Positions 26,655-35,135 of a DNA stretch of 64,000 nucleotides are shown in pieces; the first letter of the stretch is position 1; every line of letters starts with the position of its first letter. This stretch comes from JALYUS01 sp038231255. GTDB taxonomy: Bacteria > Chloroflexota > Chloroflexia > Thermomicrobiales > JALYUS01. Position numbers and translations under genes: made by a program. The DNA is taken from contig JBBRLR010000010.1 of the NCBI GenBank assembly GCA_038231255.1, positions 11,560 through 75,559 of the forward strand. Direction: 5' to 3'. The notes below the pieces were generated by a model that saw nothing but the letters and a program-made list of their open reading frames with translations, was not told the origin of the DNA and ran no database searches.

Positions 26655-29033
26655 CTACCCCAGCACGACGCTATAGTTCGTGAACACGACATCTGCCGGG
26701 CCGTTCGTTCCGCCGCCACCGACGAATCCGAATGCACCCTGCGTCCAGATATCACCGATGTCCACCCGCGTCACCGTCTGGCCGTTCACCGCGAAGGCGA
26801 ACTTCGTCCCATCAATGGTGACGCGCAGCGAATTCGCGCCGTTCACCTTGATCGCGGGGCTTGCTCCGGCTGTCCCAACCGCGTGGAGGCTACCGTTGAC
26901 GCGCGCGAACGCACCGTACAGTCCATCGTTGGCGATCACGAAGAGCAGGTAGTTATCCTTGTCCAGCCGCCGCACTTCCATGCCCATCAGGGCGTCGTCC
27001 GCACCGCCTGTTTTTCGCACCTGCACCTCGTACGTCTCACTTGCCGCGCGCTGGACGAAGCGGGGATAGGTGACGGGCGTCAGGCTGCCGGTGTCTGCGT
27101 GGACGCGGTACTCACCGTTCTGGTAGCCCGGCGCGGGCAGGCCGCTGGTGGACGAAGCGAAATTGTCCGTGAAGGTCACACCCGCCGTCATCGGCGTGCC
27201 GACGAGCGTCGGCACGGTCGGCGCGGCGCTCGGGGCGGGGCGGGTACTGCCACTCTGCGGCACAGCGTCGAGAAAGAGTAGGCCCACGCCGGAAATGTTG
27301 TCGCCGGCGAGCGATCCTTGCGGCTTGCGCGCGTGGTCGGCGAAGAAGCGGAAGGTCGCATCCGGTGTCGCATTCGGCACCGCTTGTTTGTAGAGTGCTG
27401 CCGCCCCCGCGACATGGGGCGTCGCCGCGCTCGTGCCGGGGAAGGATGGATTGCCCGCACTCGCGTAGGCGAAACTGGAGTTGTTGTCCGGCCCGCTGAT
27501 TTCCGGCTTCTTGCGCCCGTCCATCGTCGTGCCCTGGGACGAATATTCCTCGACCTTACCCGTCTTTACATCAACCGCCGCGATGGTGAACGCGCCCTTC
27601 GCGTCGGCGGGTGTGGAAAGGCTGTTCGCCGCCGTCACCTGCTCGAACTGCGACCCGCCGAAGAAGAGATTGAAGGGAAGGTCGGGGTCGTTCGGGTTAA
27701 CTTTCTTCACCTTGAGCAGATACGTGCCCCGCGCCACCTTGCCACGGATCGCCTCGACGGGCGACTTCCCGGTGCGCGCCTGATTGTCGTCGCTGCGGGC
27801 CACCTCCTTGCCCGCCATGTCGTACAGGAAGAGATCGTAGTTGACGTGCGGCCGCTGCCAGTCATCCCAATTGAGGATGATGCGGAATGGTTCGGTGCCG
27901 GTCTTCACTTGCAGACCATTCTTCTGCTTCGCGCCGGCAAAATCGTGGAAGCCGTCGCCGTCGCCGTCCGCGAAAGTCGCGCCGAAGTGTCCTTCCGCGC
28001 CATCCGAGCCGAAGATGCCGCTCGCCTCGTTACCCGCCGAGATGGCGAAAAAGACGCCCGCCGCTTTCGCCCGGTCAATCTCCTGCGCCAGCGGGCCGGA
28101 GCCGTCGAGCGGGAAGCGACCGTCGAAGCCGATCGAGGTGCTAATCACCGAAACGCCGACCGTCCCGACGAGCCAGCGGATCGCCGTCACGAACTCGCCC
28201 GGTGTATCGAAGGCGGTGAGGTAGATTTCGGCGTCCGGGGCCATCTCCGCGACGATCTCGGCGCAGGCCGTGCCGTGGATCGCCTCCGCCTCCTCCGGGT
28301 CCTCGATCAACCCATCCGTGCGGAAGGACTTGGTCGTCACCTTCACGCCGCCGAGGAACTGCTGATAGTTGTTGAACGCGCCATCAATGATGCCAATCTT
28401 GACGCCCTTGCCGGTGATGCCCGCCGCCTGCCATTTGTCCGCGCCCGTCAGCGCAACGCCCTCGCTCTTCGCGCCCTGCGCGCTGCGCGTGCCCGACCCG
28501 GCGGGTGGTGTCACCGAAGGTGTCATGGTCGGCGTGCGCTTGATGTCTCGGACGTGCGGGAAATCGGCGAGATCGGCGAAGAAATTCCGCTTGTTCGCCT
28601 GCTTGCCGTACTCCATCAGCGTTTGCGCCGGGACGACGAATTCCAGTTGATTACCCATCGTCGCCGTCACACGCCCGCCGAGCCGCCCGACGGAAAGCGC
28701 GGTGCTGTCCGCGACGGCCGGATCGTCGCTATCCAGAATGAGCGTGACGCGCACCTCGTCCTGTTTGGTGACAAGGCCCTGATCGCGCGCGAACTGCTTG
28801 GCGGCGTCCACGCCCTGCGACTGGTAAATGGCGATCAGTTGGAGGAAAATCTTGTCTACTTTGTCGAGATTCTGCCCGCCCGTCGGGTTGCCCGTCGCCG
28901 CCGGGAGGCCGGGCGCGCCGCTCCCCGCTTGCGGTGTGGATGTCGCCTTCGACCCACCGCATGCTGCGAGCAGCAGCACGAGCAGCATCGGCACGATGAC
29001 GCCCCGCGTTTTCGCATTGACCCCACTCGCCAT
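26655..29033 (-). CDS. Secreted subtilisin-like (S8) serine protease lipoprotein
   Basis: 792 residues. A lipoprotein signal ends in LLLAAC with the lipidated cysteine at 25. The catalytic triad is D217 (IGIIDGAFN), H253 (IHGTACAEI) and S535 (FPGTSAATPHVAG), with N335 (SAGNEA) for the oxyanion. A prodomain-like stretch precedes the catalytic part, a beta-rich pre-C-terminal insertion occupies about 380-460, and the C-terminal 200 residues form a LamG/laminin-like beta-sandwich (FTDNFASSTSGLP to VVFTNYSVVLG). The protein acts outside the membrane. The IDG in place of IDTG around the Asp is a minor variation. Confidence 0.9.
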   Translation of the reverse strand: MASGVNAKTRGVIVPMLLVLLLAACGGSKATSTPQAGSGAPGLPAATGNPTGGQNLDKVDKIFLQLIAIYQSQGVDAAKQFARDQGLVTKQDEVRVTLILDSDDPAVADSTALSVGRLGGRVTATMGNQLEFVVPAQTLMEYGKQANKRNFFADLADFPHVRDIKRTPTMTPSVTPPAGSGTRSAQGAKSEGVALTGADKWQAAGITGKGVKIGIIDGAFNNYQQFLGGVKVTTKSFRTDGLIEDPEEAEAIHGTACAEIVAEMAPDAEIYLTAFDTPGEFVTAIRWLVGTVGVSVISTSIGFDGRFPLDGSGPLAQEIDRAKAAGVFFAISAGNEASGIFGSDGAEGHFGATFADGDGDGFHDFAGAKQKNGLQVKTGTEPFRIILNWDDWQRPHVNYDLFLYDMAGKEVARSDDNQARTGKSPVEAIRGKVARGTYLLKVKKVNPNDPDLPFNLFFGGSQFEQVTAANSLSTPADAKGAFTIAAVDVKTGKVEEYSSQGTTMDGRKKPEISGPDNNSSFAYASAGNPSFPGTSAATPHVAGAAALYKQAVPNATPDATFRFFADHARKPQGSLAGDNISGVGLLFLDAVPQSGSTRPAPSAAPTVPTLVGTPMTAGVTFTDNFASSTSGLPAPGYQNGEYRVHADTGSLTPVTYPRFVQRAASETYEVQVRKTGGADDALMGMEVRRLDKDNYLLFVIANDGLYGAFARVNGSLHAVGTAGASPAIKVNGANSLRVTIDGTKFAFAVNGQTVTRVDIGDIWTQGAFGFVGGGGTNGPADVVFTNYSVVLG

Positions 29034-29184
29034 CCTGCCTCCCGTTCAGCACTGTCATCAAGGCCCGGCTACCGGCGTCACGACCCACATGCTCCCATGA
29101 GTATCGGGAACTGCGTATCGAAAAGCAATCCTGCCCGAACGCAAGGTCGGGCAGGAAGATCACCGGAGGATTATCGCGGAGCGT

Positions 29185-29919
29185 TTACTGGCTGCTCGCA
29201 TAGTATGGTGGCGAGACGACCGCGCCTTCGTCTTCGCGGACGCGCAGGGGGTTGCGGCGCGCGTGTGCGTAATTGATCGGCGTTACCTGCGCCATCGGGC
29301 GGCGCGGGGCGACGGCGGGCATCGTGTCGAAGTGCATCCCGTATTCCTGCTGCGGCATCGGCGCGCGCTCGGGCCGCGCGCCACGGCGATACGAGGTATA
29401 GGGCCCCTGCGGTGCGAATGGCAGTGGCAGTTCGTTCGCGACATAGAGGAGCAAGGCGCCGACGAGGGCGACGACGAGATACGCGAGCGCCTGTGGAAGC
29501 GCACTGCCACCCCGGATTAGTAGCACCAGCACCGCCTCGACGACTAGCAGGACGACCATCGCGCAGCGGATCGGCACAATACGCGCGCTCGGCGTCAGCC
29601 AGCGCGTCACCGCGCCACCGCACCAGAACACAAAAGTGATCAGCCATGCGCCGCCGACCCCCGGCGTCGCGAGCAGATACAGGCTACCGATGAGGAAGAC
29701 GATGGCGAACGGGAGATCGAAGCGCACTAGCCGCGACTGCTGCTCCGCGAAATCGCGCGGGCCGGGCGGCAGGACGACGATTCGCCGCACCACCGCGCGC
29801 GACTCCGCCGGGCCGGGCGGTCGGACGAGCACAAATCGCCACAGCCGACCGAGCACCGCGACTCCCGCCACTGTCAGGAATGCTATGCTCACGAGCATGA
29901 CGATTGTCCGTCCGATCAT
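29185..29919 (-). CDS. Membrane protein of unknown function
   Basis: 244 residues from ATG 29919, preceded by GGGGAAGGGGTAGGGG. It has one N-terminal helix, then three or four more between about 75 and 175, and a polar Arg/Pro/Tyr-rich C-terminal tail of roughly 60 residues. No domain is recognised. It has a strong promoter with an overlapping palindrome (29969-30006), indicating specific regulation. Confidence 0.55.
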   Translation of the reverse strand: MIGRTIVMLVSIAFLTVAGVAVLGRLWRFVLVRPPGPAESRAVVRRIVVLPPGPRDFAEQQSRLVRFDLPFAIVFLIGSLYLLATPGVGGAWLITFVFWCGGAVTRWLTPSARIVPIRCAMVVLLVVEAVLVLLIRGGSALPQALAYLVVALVGALLLYVANELPLPFAPQGPYTSYRRGARPERAPMPQQEYGMHFDTMPAVAPRRPMAQVTPINYAHARRNPLRVREDEGAVVSPPYYASSQ

Positions 29920-29968
29920 GACCCCTACCCCTTCCCCATCGACCGCAAAATTGCCCGCGTGCATAGAA

Positions 29969-30006
29969 CGTACACACAGTGTAAACGTGTACGTACAGGC
30001 TGTCAA
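29969..30006 (-). promoter_or_regulatory. Strong promoter with overlapping palindromic operator
   Basis: On the minus strand TTGACA (30006-30001) is 17 bases from TACACT (29983-29978). The inverted repeat CGTACAC-N11-GTGTACG (29969-29993) covers the -10 and part of the spacer, a repressor-type geometry. No regulator gene is adjacent; the site may bind a TetR-like dimer. Confidence 0.65.
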
Positions 30007-30115
30007 GTATCCGCGTGCAGTTGAGTAGTTTTCGTAGGATTCGCTTATTCTGTTGTGGGTTGGGGAGTGCGCCACTATATCCTGAGAAGTAGCATCGATC
30101 GTATAGCGATGCGGA

Positions 30116-30225
30116 TAGGAGTTACGGAGTTCGCGAGAGAAGTCTGGTGGTGATGGGCTTTAGCCTGCCACAGAGAAGCAGGCTAAAGCCCATCACCACC
30201 AGGGAATCGCCCCAACTGCGTATCT
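30116..30225. repeat. MITE-like element, copy 2
   Basis: Ends in TAGGAGTTACG and, inverted, GAGATACGCAGTT, with GGGCTTTAGCCTGCC/GGCTAAAGCCC arms in the middle. The flanks GTTCGCGAGAGAA-like and TCGCCCCAACTGCG match copy 1 at 17816-17929. It carries no coding sequence. Confidence 0.65.
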
Positions 30226-30289
30226 CGGCGCTGCGAGATTTATTGCGCTCGTGCGATAGCCACGTCGCGTTTGTTCGACCTGACACATA

Positions 30290-30616
30290 CTACGGCTCGA
30301 TTTTCGGGCGCAGCATCAACGCTTCGACGAACGTCCTGACTCCCTCGTTCCCGGTGAGGTGCAGCCAGATTGCCCCATGATTCGGCTCGAACACCAGCCC
30401 AAAGGTGAAGAAAGGACAACATTCTCGCTCGTGAATGATGAATTCCATCAGGGCATTCGCCCGCGCATCGTCGCCGGGAAAGCGCAGTGCATAGCCATCG
30501 GGCAGTTCGCGCCGCTCGTCGTAACCCTCAAAAATCGTTCGCCCCATGCCGCCCTGCCATGCCCTTTGCTCCTTGGCGGTCAGCGTGCAGGCGATGGGTA
30601 GTTCCGTGTGTGTCAT
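30290..30616 (-). CDS. Small conserved protein under MerR-type promoter
   Basis: 108 residues with no recognised domain. It has a conspicuous IIHERECCPFFTFGLVFEP segment with adjacent cysteines at about 66-67 and an ordered alpha/beta character (IWLHLTGNEGVRTFVEAL). It is divergent from a MerR regulator and its promoter has the MerR operator in a 19-bp spacer, so it is probably activated by that regulator. A metal- or electrophile-related role is a guess from that context. Confidence 0.6.
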   Translation of the reverse strand: MTHTELPIACTLTAKEQRAWQGGMGRTIFEGYDERRELPDGYALRFPGDDARANALMEFIIHERECCPFFTFGLVFEPNHGAIWLHLTGNEGVRTFVEALMLRPKIEP

Positions 30617-30667
30617 GTTTCATCCGTCCTTTCCCTATCGAGGGCACCCGCGTGCCCCGTTAGTGAT

Positions 30668-30698
30668 ACGATAGAACTTCAAGTGGGCTTGAAGTCAA
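30668..30698 (-). promoter_or_regulatory. MerR-type promoter with 19-bp spacer and operator
   Basis: On the minus strand TTGACT (30698-30693) and TATCGT (30673-30668) are exactly 19 bases apart. The spacer is filled by the perfect palindrome ACTTCAAG-TGGG-CTTGAAGT (30676-30695). This over-long spacer is the hallmark of promoters that MerR-family activators unwind. It points toward the small gene at 30290-30616; the regulator gene starts on the other side. Confidence 0.85.
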
Positions 30699-30709
30699 GG
30701 GAAACGACA

Positions 30710-31111
30710 TTGACGCCACCCGATCTCACCATCACGGACATTGCGCGGCGCGCGGGCATCCGCCCCTCCGCCATCCGTTACTACGAGAGCATCGGCATAC
30801 TCCCGCCACCGTCACGGGTGAATGGCCGCCGCCGATACGACGCGGGCGTCTTGCAGCGCCTGATGATTATCGGCACGGCGCAGCAGATGGGCTTCACCAT
30901 CGCGGAGATCCACACGCTCCTGCACGGCTTCAGTGCGGAAACGCCCGCTTGGGCGCGCTGGCAAATGCTCGCGAAGGGGAAGTTGCCGGAGGTTGATGCG
31001 CTGATCGGCAAAGCGCAAAGGATGAAGCGCCTCCTCGAGGCATCGCTCGCGTGCGACTGCCTGACACTTGAAGAATGTGCCGCGACCCTGCAAACCACGC
31101 CGTCATCGTGA
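30710..31111 (+). CDS. MerR-family transcriptional regulator
   Basis: 133 residues from a TTG at 30710, preceded by AAGGGAAACG. The N-terminal winged helix TITDIARRAGIRPSAIRYYESIGILPPPSRVNGRRRYD is canonical. A dimerisation helix follows, and the C-terminus has cysteines in LACDCLTLEEC (about 117-125) that could bind a metal or sense thiol-reactive compounds. The effector domain is short, as in metal- and redox-sensing members. It should act on the palindrome just upstream, regulating itself and the divergent small gene. Confidence 0.88.
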   Translation: MTPPDLTITDIARRAGIRPSAIRYYESIGILPPPSRVNGRRRYDAGVLQRLMIIGTAQQMGFTIAEIHTLLHGFSAETPAWARWQMLAKGKLPEVDALIGKAQRMKRLLEASLACDCLTLEECAATLQTTPSS

Positions 31112-31136
31112 GATGACACCCCAGCCATCGTCTTGC

Positions 31137-31355
31137 TCATGCGGCGTCGCGCTGCGTCCACCACCGGCGCAGCGCCACCATCGCCCAGACCGCCTCGACC
31201 ACGCCGAAGGGCCAAGCGCCGATAAGCCAGCCATAGGTCGAGGATGCGGCGCAGGCGCAGGCGAAGACGAGGAGCCACCAGGCGGATCGGCGTTCGAGTG
31301 CGTAGGAGACCATCATTATCGTCACCGCGACCGCGCCGAACAGAGTGAGCGCCAT
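31137..31355 (-). CDS. Small membrane protein of unknown function
   Basis: 72 residues with two to three helices. It ends in IGAWPFGVVEAVWAMVALRRWW, a pattern seen in small uncharacterised bacterial membrane proteins. Its ATG overlaps the stop of the FHA-ABC transporter gene (TGATG), so the two are translationally coupled. It may assist the exporter; no function is known. A longer frame upstream lies inside the transporter gene. Confidence 0.65.
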   Translation of the reverse strand: MALTLFGAVAVTIMMVSYALERRSAWWLLVFACACAASSTYGWLIGAWPFGVVEAVWAMVALRRWWTQRDAA

Positions 31356-33919
31356 CAGGCGAGGCGCGGTTCGGGGACGACGGCCTGCGGGCGCAGTTTC
31401 ACCAGTTGCCGCTCCACATCCTTGCGCCGGAGCGCCCAGACGGTGATGCCGAGCGAGACGACCACCATCACGAGCAAGATCAGGACGCTCGGCCACGCGC
31501 CGATGTAGAAGGGTTCTTTGACATTAGCGTTGTTCTGGCCGGCCTCCATTCGCGCTGCCGCGTTGACGACGGCGCCAACGCCGGACGCCTGCCCGACTGC
31601 CTGCACGCCCCAGTTCCCCGCCACGAACCACGAAAGAATTTTGCCCACGACCGGCAAATCCGCCACTTTGATCAGCGTGCCGGAGAAGATGATCTGCGGA
31701 ATCAGCACAATCGGCACGATGCTCGCAGCGCGATCCGGGTTCGCGACGAAGGCGGAGAGCAGCATTCCGAGCGCCACCCCGGCGAGTGAGACGGCGATCA
31801 GCGTCACGTACGCCTTGATCCACGATCCGCCAATCGGTTCGAGCCGGGACGGGGTACCGACGATTTTCTGCAGGCGGTACGGCGACAGCACGCCGAGGAT
31901 GCCGAGGAGCAGCAGGTTCTGGACGAGGCACAGGCCCATCAGCACGACGAACTTCGAGGCGAGGTACGGGCCGAGGCGGAGGTTCACCATCCGCTCGCGC
32001 CGGAAGATACTCGCCTCCTTGACGATCTCCCGCGCGGAGTTGGAAACGCCGAACCAGAGCGCGACGACGACGATCAGCGTCGTGAGGGTGGAGGCCTGGT
32101 TCGGTCGCCAACTCAGCCCGGTCGGCTGGCCGATGACGTTGGTTTCGATCAGCACCGTGAAGACATTGCGACCGTAGGTCATCCCCAACAGTAGCGCGAT
32201 GATCGGCGCTTGCAGGAGCAGGATGGCGAGGTTGCGGCTGTCCTTGAGGATCGTCGCGACATAGCGCGCGGTCAGGGTTCGGAACTGGCTGAGCGACTGC
32301 GCCCGCTGCAGTTTCTGATCCGGCCGGACGGCGGGCGGCGGCAATCCTCGCTGTCGCCCTTGCGCGGCGAGCGCCCGACCGATGCGCGCGTCCACATACC
32401 GCGCATGGTAGGGCGATTCGGCATACCGCCGCGCCCATTCCTCCGGCGCGCCCGGCTGCCCGAGAATCACGTAGATGTCCGCGAACGTTTCGACGCCGAA
32501 AAACACCAACGCCTTGCGCGGTGGCCCGAAAAAGGCGAGCCAGCCGCCGGGGGCCACGAAGACGACCTTGTCGCAGAGTGTTACATTCTGCGTCGCGTGG
32601 GTAACGAGGATCACCGTCTTACCGGTGTCCGCCACCTTGCGCATCAGTTGCATCATCCGCGTTTCGAGCCCCGGATCGAGGCCGGAGGTCGGCTCGTCGA
32701 GGAAGAAGAGCGTCGGCTCGGTCAGCAGCTCGACGCCGATCGAGACGCGCTTGCGCTGCCCGCCGGAAAGGCGATGGATCTCGACATCCTTGCGCGCCGT
32801 CAGTTCCATCAAATCCATCGCGCGCTCGACGCGAGCCTGAATCTCCTCGGGCCGGGTGTCGTGCGGCAAACGGAGGCGGGCGGCGTAGGTGAGCGCCTGC
32901 CCGACGGTCAGGTACATCGGCACGATGTCTTCCTGCGGCACATAGCCGATCAGGGCGCGGAACTCGGCCATATTCGCGTAGGAATCCGTGCCGTTGTAGA
33001 GCACCTCGCCGTGCGAGGCGGGGCGGACACCGCTGATCGCGTCCAGCAGCGTGGACTTGCCCGCGCCCGATCCGCCGACGATGCAGACAAATTCCCTGGG
33101 CAATATCGAGAAGGCGATGTCCCGCAGCAGGAGGACATGCTCGCCGACCTCCTGCGTGATGTTGATCGCGTCGAGGCGGATCTGATCGTGCTGCTGGCGG
33201 AGCGCACCCTGCGCGAACAGGAAGCGGAACGGTCCGATCTGCACCCGTGCGCCCTCCGGCAGCGCCGCCTCGCGCAGCCGCTCGCCATTGACGTAGACGC
33301 CGTTCGTGCTGTTCAGGTCGCTGATCACGTACTGCGAACCGTTCCAGCGCACCTGCGCGTGGCGGCGGGAGACCTGCGGATGATCCAGTACGAGGTCGTT
33401 TTCACCCGCGCGGCCAATCGTCGCCAGTTCCTTGCCGTAGAGCATCAAGGAGGCGGCGATGCCACCCTCGTCATCGGCGTTGTTCGGCGCACCGTCAGCG
33501 GAGGTCGTGCTCTTCGTCGCAACCGAGCGCGGCAATCCCCCCTCGATGCGCGTCTCCTGCCGCAAACGGGTGGGGTCAACCCGCTGCTCCGTGTCCACCG
33601 AGAAAAGGAGCAGATACTGGCCGAGTTGGACGAGGTCGCCCGGCTTGAGCGGCGCACTCTGCGCGGGCTGACCATTGACACGCATGCCGTTCGCGCTGCC
33701 GAGATCGCGTGCATAGTACAGGCCGTCGCTGCTGCGAGCGATCTCCATGTGCTTGCGGCTGATCCAGTCGTCCTTGATGACAATCGTGTTGCCGTCGGCC
33801 CGCCCGACCGTCACCGGGCCGGCATCGAGCGGCACCACCTGCTGCTCCCCATCCGGGCGCCGCACCGTGATCCGCGCGATAGAGGCAGCCGGAATCCCCG
33901 GCGATGCAAACCGATCCAC
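31355..33919 (-). CDS. FHA-domain ABC-2 exporter (ATPase-permease fusion)
   Basis: 854 residues starting with GTG. Two FHA domains come first: VGRADGNTIVIKDDWISRKHMEI with LGSANGMRVNG (about 36-90), and IGRAGENDLVLDHPQVSRRHAQVRW with LNSTNGVYVNGE (about 165-220). The ABCG-like ATPase has Walker A GGSGAGKST, signature LSGGQRKRVSIG and Walker B FFLDEPTSGLD. The C-terminal part has six helices (ABC-2 permease). FHA domains bind phosphothreonine, so the exporter is probably controlled by a Ser/Thr kinase, none of which lies nearby. Two fused half-transporters would dimerise in the membrane. The substrate is unknown. Confidence 0.9.
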   Translation of the reverse strand: MDRFASPGIPAASIARITVRRPDGEQQVVPLDAGPVTVGRADGNTIVIKDDWISRKHMEIARSSDGLYYARDLGSANGMRVNGQPAQSAPLKPGDLVQLGQYLLLFSVDTEQRVDPTRLRQETRIEGGLPRSVATKSTTSADGAPNNADDEGGIAASLMLYGKELATIGRAGENDLVLDHPQVSRRHAQVRWNGSQYVISDLNSTNGVYVNGERLREAALPEGARVQIGPFRFLFAQGALRQQHDQIRLDAINITQEVGEHVLLLRDIAFSILPREFVCIVGGSGAGKSTLLDAISGVRPASHGEVLYNGTDSYANMAEFRALIGYVPQEDIVPMYLTVGQALTYAARLRLPHDTRPEEIQARVERAMDLMELTARKDVEIHRLSGGQRKRVSIGVELLTEPTLFFLDEPTSGLDPGLETRMMQLMRKVADTGKTVILVTHATQNVTLCDKVVFVAPGGWLAFFGPPRKALVFFGVETFADIYVILGQPGAPEEWARRYAESPYHARYVDARIGRALAAQGRQRGLPPPAVRPDQKLQRAQSLSQFRTLTARYVATILKDSRNLAILLLQAPIIALLLGMTYGRNVFTVLIETNVIGQPTGLSWRPNQASTLTTLIVVVALWFGVSNSAREIVKEASIFRRERMVNLRLGPYLASKFVVLMGLCLVQNLLLLGILGVLSPYRLQKIVGTPSRLEPIGGSWIKAYVTLIAVSLAGVALGMLLSAFVANPDRAASIVPIVLIPQIIFSGTLIKVADLPVVGKILSWFVAGNWGVQAVGQASGVGAVVNAAARMEAGQNNANVKEPFYIGAWPSVLILLVMVVVSLGITVWALRRKDVERQLVKLRPQAVVPEPRLA

Positions 33920-34010
33920 CTGATTCCCGCTCCCCTCCCCGGCGCCGCCGAGGTTTCACATCGAATCGTCCCGTGGCAATGAAGCAACGATGCAATGATG
34001 ACGTGTGCGC

Positions 34011-35132
34011 TCAGTATATCGCGCGCATCACGTCTGGCAGGTCAAACGGCCCCGAGGCACGCGCGGTTCCATCGCCTTCCTCTTGAACGACCGGCAACGC
34101 GGTCGCGTGACGGACAAAGAGGCGTACGGCGGCGCCCGGTTCGCTCTCCATCGTCTTCGGCGCGGTGACGCGCAGCGCGAGCGTGCCAACGCGGACCATG
34201 TAGCTCGCATGGTCACCGAGATACGTCCGGCTGGCAATTTCGCCCAATGTGCCCGATGCCCCGCCTGCATCGGGAGTGAGCGCGATGTCTTCCGGGCGAA
34301 TGACCGCGCTGAACGACGGCGCGGGCGGCGCGAGCGGCACCACGAGATCGGGTGCGCCGATGGCCCGCACCACGCCGCCGTCGTCCACCGCATCGAGCAG
34401 GTTGACCGCGCCGACGAACGCGGCGACGAAGCGGGTGGCGGGCTGCTCGTAAATCATGCGCGGCGTGCCGACCTGCTCGATTGCCCCGGCGCGCATCACC
34501 GCGACGCGGTCGGAGAGCGCCATCGCCTCATCCTGATCGTGCGTGACGAATAGGACCGTCGTGCCGACCGATTGCTGCACGCGGCGAATCTCGGCGCGCA
34601 GTTCCTCGCGCAGTTTGGCATCGAGGTTGGAGAGCGGTTCGTCCAGCAGCAGGATATCCGGCTCCCCAACGAGCGCGCGGGCGAGCGCTCCCCGCTGCTG
34701 CTGCCCGCCGGAAAGTTCGTGCGGGTACCGCTCCGCCAATCCGTCGAGGGCGACGAGACTGAGCAGATCGCGCACGCGGGCCGCGCGCTGTTGTGGGAGC
34801 ACACGGCGCAATTTGAGCGGATAGCCGACATTCGCGGCGAGCGTCATGTGCGGCCAAAGGGCGTACGATTGGAAGACCATGCCGAGGTTTCGCTTGTTCG
34901 GCGGCACGAACCGCCTCCGCGCCACGTCCGCCACAACCCGCCCACCAATGGCGATGACGCCACTCGTCGGCGGTATCAGCCCCGCCACCATATGCAATGT
35001 CGTCGTCTTGCCGCAGCCGGACGGCCCGAGCAGCGTCACGAACTCACCGTCCGCCACCGCGAGATCCACCCCCCGCACCGCGACCGCGTCACCGTACCAC
35101 TTCGTCACTCCGGCCAACGTCACTTCAGCCAT
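34011..35132 (-). CDS. ABC importer ATP-binding protein, iron(III)/polyamine type
   Basis: 373 residues with Walker A GPSGCGKTT, Q-loop FQSYALWPHMT, signature LSGGQQQRGALARAL and Walker B ILLLDEPLSNLD, plus a C-terminal TOBE-like regulatory domain (IRPEDIALTPD, about 275-360). This is the FbpC/PotA type of importer ATPase. It lies downstream of the matching permease and substrate-binding genes on the same strand, but a fused MNT-HEPT gene sits between them, ending three bases before this ATG. The substrate is inferred to be ferric iron from the operon. Confidence 0.88.
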   Translation of the reverse strand: MAEVTLAGVTKWYGDAVAVRGVDLAVADGEFVTLLGPSGCGKTTTLHMVAGLIPPTSGVIAIGGRVVADVARRRFVPPNKRNLGMVFQSYALWPHMTLAANVGYPLKLRRVLPQQRAARVRDLLSLVALDGLAERYPHELSGGQQQRGALARALVGEPDILLLDEPLSNLDAKLREELRAEIRRVQQSVGTTVLFVTHDQDEAMALSDRVAVMRAGAIEQVGTPRMIYEQPATRFVAAFVGAVNLLDAVDDGGVVRAIGAPDLVVPLAPPAPSFSAVIRPEDIALTPDAGGASGTLGEIASRTYLGDHASYMVRVGTLALRVTAPKTMESEPGAAVRLFVRHATALPVVQEEGDGTARASGPFDLPDVMRAIY

Positions 35133-35135
35133 GCG

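Larger units (their letters stand above)
29920..30289. other. Intergenic region with promoter, operator and MITE-like copy
   Basis: No gene is seen in these 370 bases. They contain the promoter and palindrome for the membrane-protein gene and MITE copy 2 (30116-30225), both listed separately. The remaining sequence (30007-30115) is unremarkable. Confidence 0.5.
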
